From Antedon mediterranea (lineage: Eukaryota > Echinodermata > Crinoidea > Comatulida > Antedonidae), in contig NC_092673.1 in the NCBI RefSeq assembly GCF_964355755.1, positions 7,323,001 to 7,383,000 on the forward strand: a stretch of DNA of 60,000 nucleotides, given 5' to 3'. Position numbers and translations under genes: made by a program. The notes under the pieces were generated by a model that made no database searches, was not told where the DNA came from, and saw nothing but the letters and a program-made list of their open reading frames with translations. Below are positions 58,197-60,000 of the stretch, one piece after another (position 1 is the stretch's first letter; each line of letters opens with the position of its first letter).

Positions 58197-60000
58197 CTAC
58201 AAAAGACATGATAAAGGTACTGTATGCTAACACTTTTTTGCAGTTATTCATTGGTAAGTGCAAAGAATATAATATCACAAGAATGAGTAATCCGCGATTT
58301 TCCCTGTAACAGTAATATTGTCTATGTGGTAGGGCACCGCCATAAGTGAGGATGTATCTGGGATGTATACAACTTTTTGTGACAGTTACACTAATCAAAG
58401 GCTGGACCACCGGTAGTATTTTCATGATAAAAAATGCTATCAACTTGTTTCTGGTAAAACAAATGAATGTTAATGAAATTTGTATCCTACTGTATTAATA
58501 ACATGTGTTTTATACTAATTTATATCATAAAAACAATACTTAATCTACCGGGCGTAGATTAGTATGCGGCAATAGTTTCGTTTCGTTTATTTATTTTTTC
58601 CACTCACTTATAATTTACACAACATATATTAAATGTGGGTGGATGGAGGTCACAGTAAGTTCACTGAACTTTAAGTCGTGACCCCCGTATGCCTATAAGT
58701 ATACTAACATTGCTACAGAGTAGACTAAAATATAAATATATAATAGTGAAAGTACATAAAATCAAAAATAAAAAAAATTTAAATTATAGAAGTTAAGATA
58801 AACCAGGCAATTATATAATATAATGATAAAAGGGATAATGATAACAATTAGAGTACAATATGAAATATAATTAAATATGGTATAATTAACAAGTATAACG
58901 ATACAATGTAGCGGAGATTATTGAATACCAGGGTGAAAGATTTAATGCCATGTATCACCACCAAATAAATAAGGATAAAAGATCGGCGAAAAATTATGTA
59001 GCATATTCTGACACCATTTTGTGTTTGAAATTAGATTTAAAACTAGAAAAGGAAGATTTCTGTTTAAGTTCATTTGAGAGTTTATTAATGGTAAAGAATA
59101 GGCCGTGCTCAGTAACGCTTCGTTGTTTTTTGGTGTTGCTGTTAGGCCTTTTTTGTGAACTAATTTAGCATGTTAGTAAATAAGTGTCTGTAGAAAAATG
59201 AATGTACACTAGTTTGTTATTAAATATGTATTATAAAATGGTTTACAATTGCTAAATATATTATCATAATTCTATTTAATGTGACATGTATAATATCTAT
59301 TAAATCAAGTCTTATTTAATCTGTCTACATCCGCCCTTATGAGGGCAGCCTCACTCTCTGTTACAAATTTGTCATGGAGAAATCGCAGAATACTCATTCT
59401 TGTTATATATATTCTTTGGTAAGTGTCAAAAACAATGACAAATATCTAAAACTTTTAACAAATCCAGTATTTGACTTGACATAAATTAGATATGTCGACA
59501 ATAATATAATAAACATAAAGTAAAAAGCATTATCCTCACCAGAATCAGAAGTGGATTAGGAGGAAGGTCGAGAACCTCCAGATCCAGGGCGTCATAATTC
59601 ACCTGAATCATTAATCCCACATTCATCACATAGTATAATCCATAAAACTGAAGCTTCTCAAAAGAAAAGCAACAGATCAGGATTACCCCAACTGATGAGG
59701 ATAATCTAAATCTATTAAATACCTAAAATGTAGTTCTGTAATTATGTTTTGCTATAGGTGTCGTTTTGTAAAAAAATATTTTTTCAATCGTTTACATCAA
59801 TAATCTAATCTAGTCTGGCATGTATTAAATATGGTTTTACAAAACCAATGATTTTAAATCTACATTTAAACAATATAACTAATAAAAAACAATTAAAATA
59901 AATAATTCATCATCATACATAGAGAGAGAGAAAACGTAGCAAAAATCTCTTTATACAAACGATAGAGGGCAGCATGGCATAAATTCGAAACAAATTCTTA
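58197..60000 (-). other. STEEP1 upstream intron (open to the right edge)
   Basis: AT-rich. Holds a LINE-like 3' end (58575-58700), an inverted pair of about 40 bp (58262 and 59419), and a short minus-strand open segment near 59340-59400 (MSILRFLHDKFVTESEAALI) of unknown meaning. Confidence 0.5.
58575..58700 (-). mobile_element. 3' end of a LINE-like retroelement, minus orientation
   Basis: On the minus strand GGGGGTCACGACTTAAAGTT and TGACCTCCATCCACCCACAT lead into AAATAAATAAACGAAACGAA. An AACG-type tail after an AATAAA-like word fits CR1/L2-like elements. The element may extend to about 59170, but no reverse transcriptase motif is seen. Confidence 0.5.

Noticed and set aside
59520-59700. Possible missing STEEP1 exon ending CTGATTCTG before GTGAGG on the minus strand
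   Set aside because: The open frame (VNYDALDLEVLDLPPNPLL) ends in phase 0, whereas phase 1 is needed, and it does not match the conserved YYCLCGQ block.

Overview
This is eukaryotic nuclear DNA: AT-rich, with small coding exons bounded by GT/AG splice sites, large introns and many short interspersed repeats. The two recognisable genes are animal genes. Repeat flavour (GTAGGCCTAC-like words, dispersed GCGCCCTCTA words, tRNA-derived SINEs) suggests an invertebrate deuterostome, most likely an echinoderm. That placement is inference; no search was possible.

Layout. (1) 1-770 holds a frameshifted 3' fragment of a repetitive, uncharacterised invertebrate protein family, followed by a tandem array of about 150-bp units (about 800-1440). 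(2) 1.4-25 kb is gene-poor and rich in non-autonomous DNA transposons (MITEs). It holds two candidate alternative first exons (5581 and 24486) and, on the minus strand at 21.8-24.0 kb, a second decayed copy of the same uncharacterised family, this time its N-terminal half. (3) 25.6-47.25 kb, plus strand, is a nearly complete RAPGEF1/C3G orthologue. I reconstructed 20 coding exons with consistent phases; their summed length is 3150 nt (1049 residues plus stop), with three Crk-SH3-type proline motifs, a RasGEF-N domain and a CDC25-type RasGEF catalytic domain. (4) 47.3-53.0 kb is the convergent intergenic region: 3' UTR sequence, MITEs, a 28-bp minisatellite with higher-order structure, and a SINE. 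(5) 53.0-58.2 kb, minus strand, carries the six last coding exons of a STEEP1 (CXorf56) orthologue; its first exon or exons lie beyond the right edge. The last intron is filled by a 39-bp minisatellite of about 57 units, which creates spurious reading frames of about 750 codons on both strands.

The two genes are tail to tail. RAPGEF1 is a Rap1 exchange factor acting downstream of Crk adaptors. STEEP1 in mammals promotes exit of STING from the endoplasmic reticulum. Nothing in the sequence indicates a functional link between them. The unusual content is mainly structural: a 168-bp near-perfect inverted repeat in a RAPGEF1 intron, several TIR element families, a decayed exon-start duplication, and the minisatellite in STEEP1.
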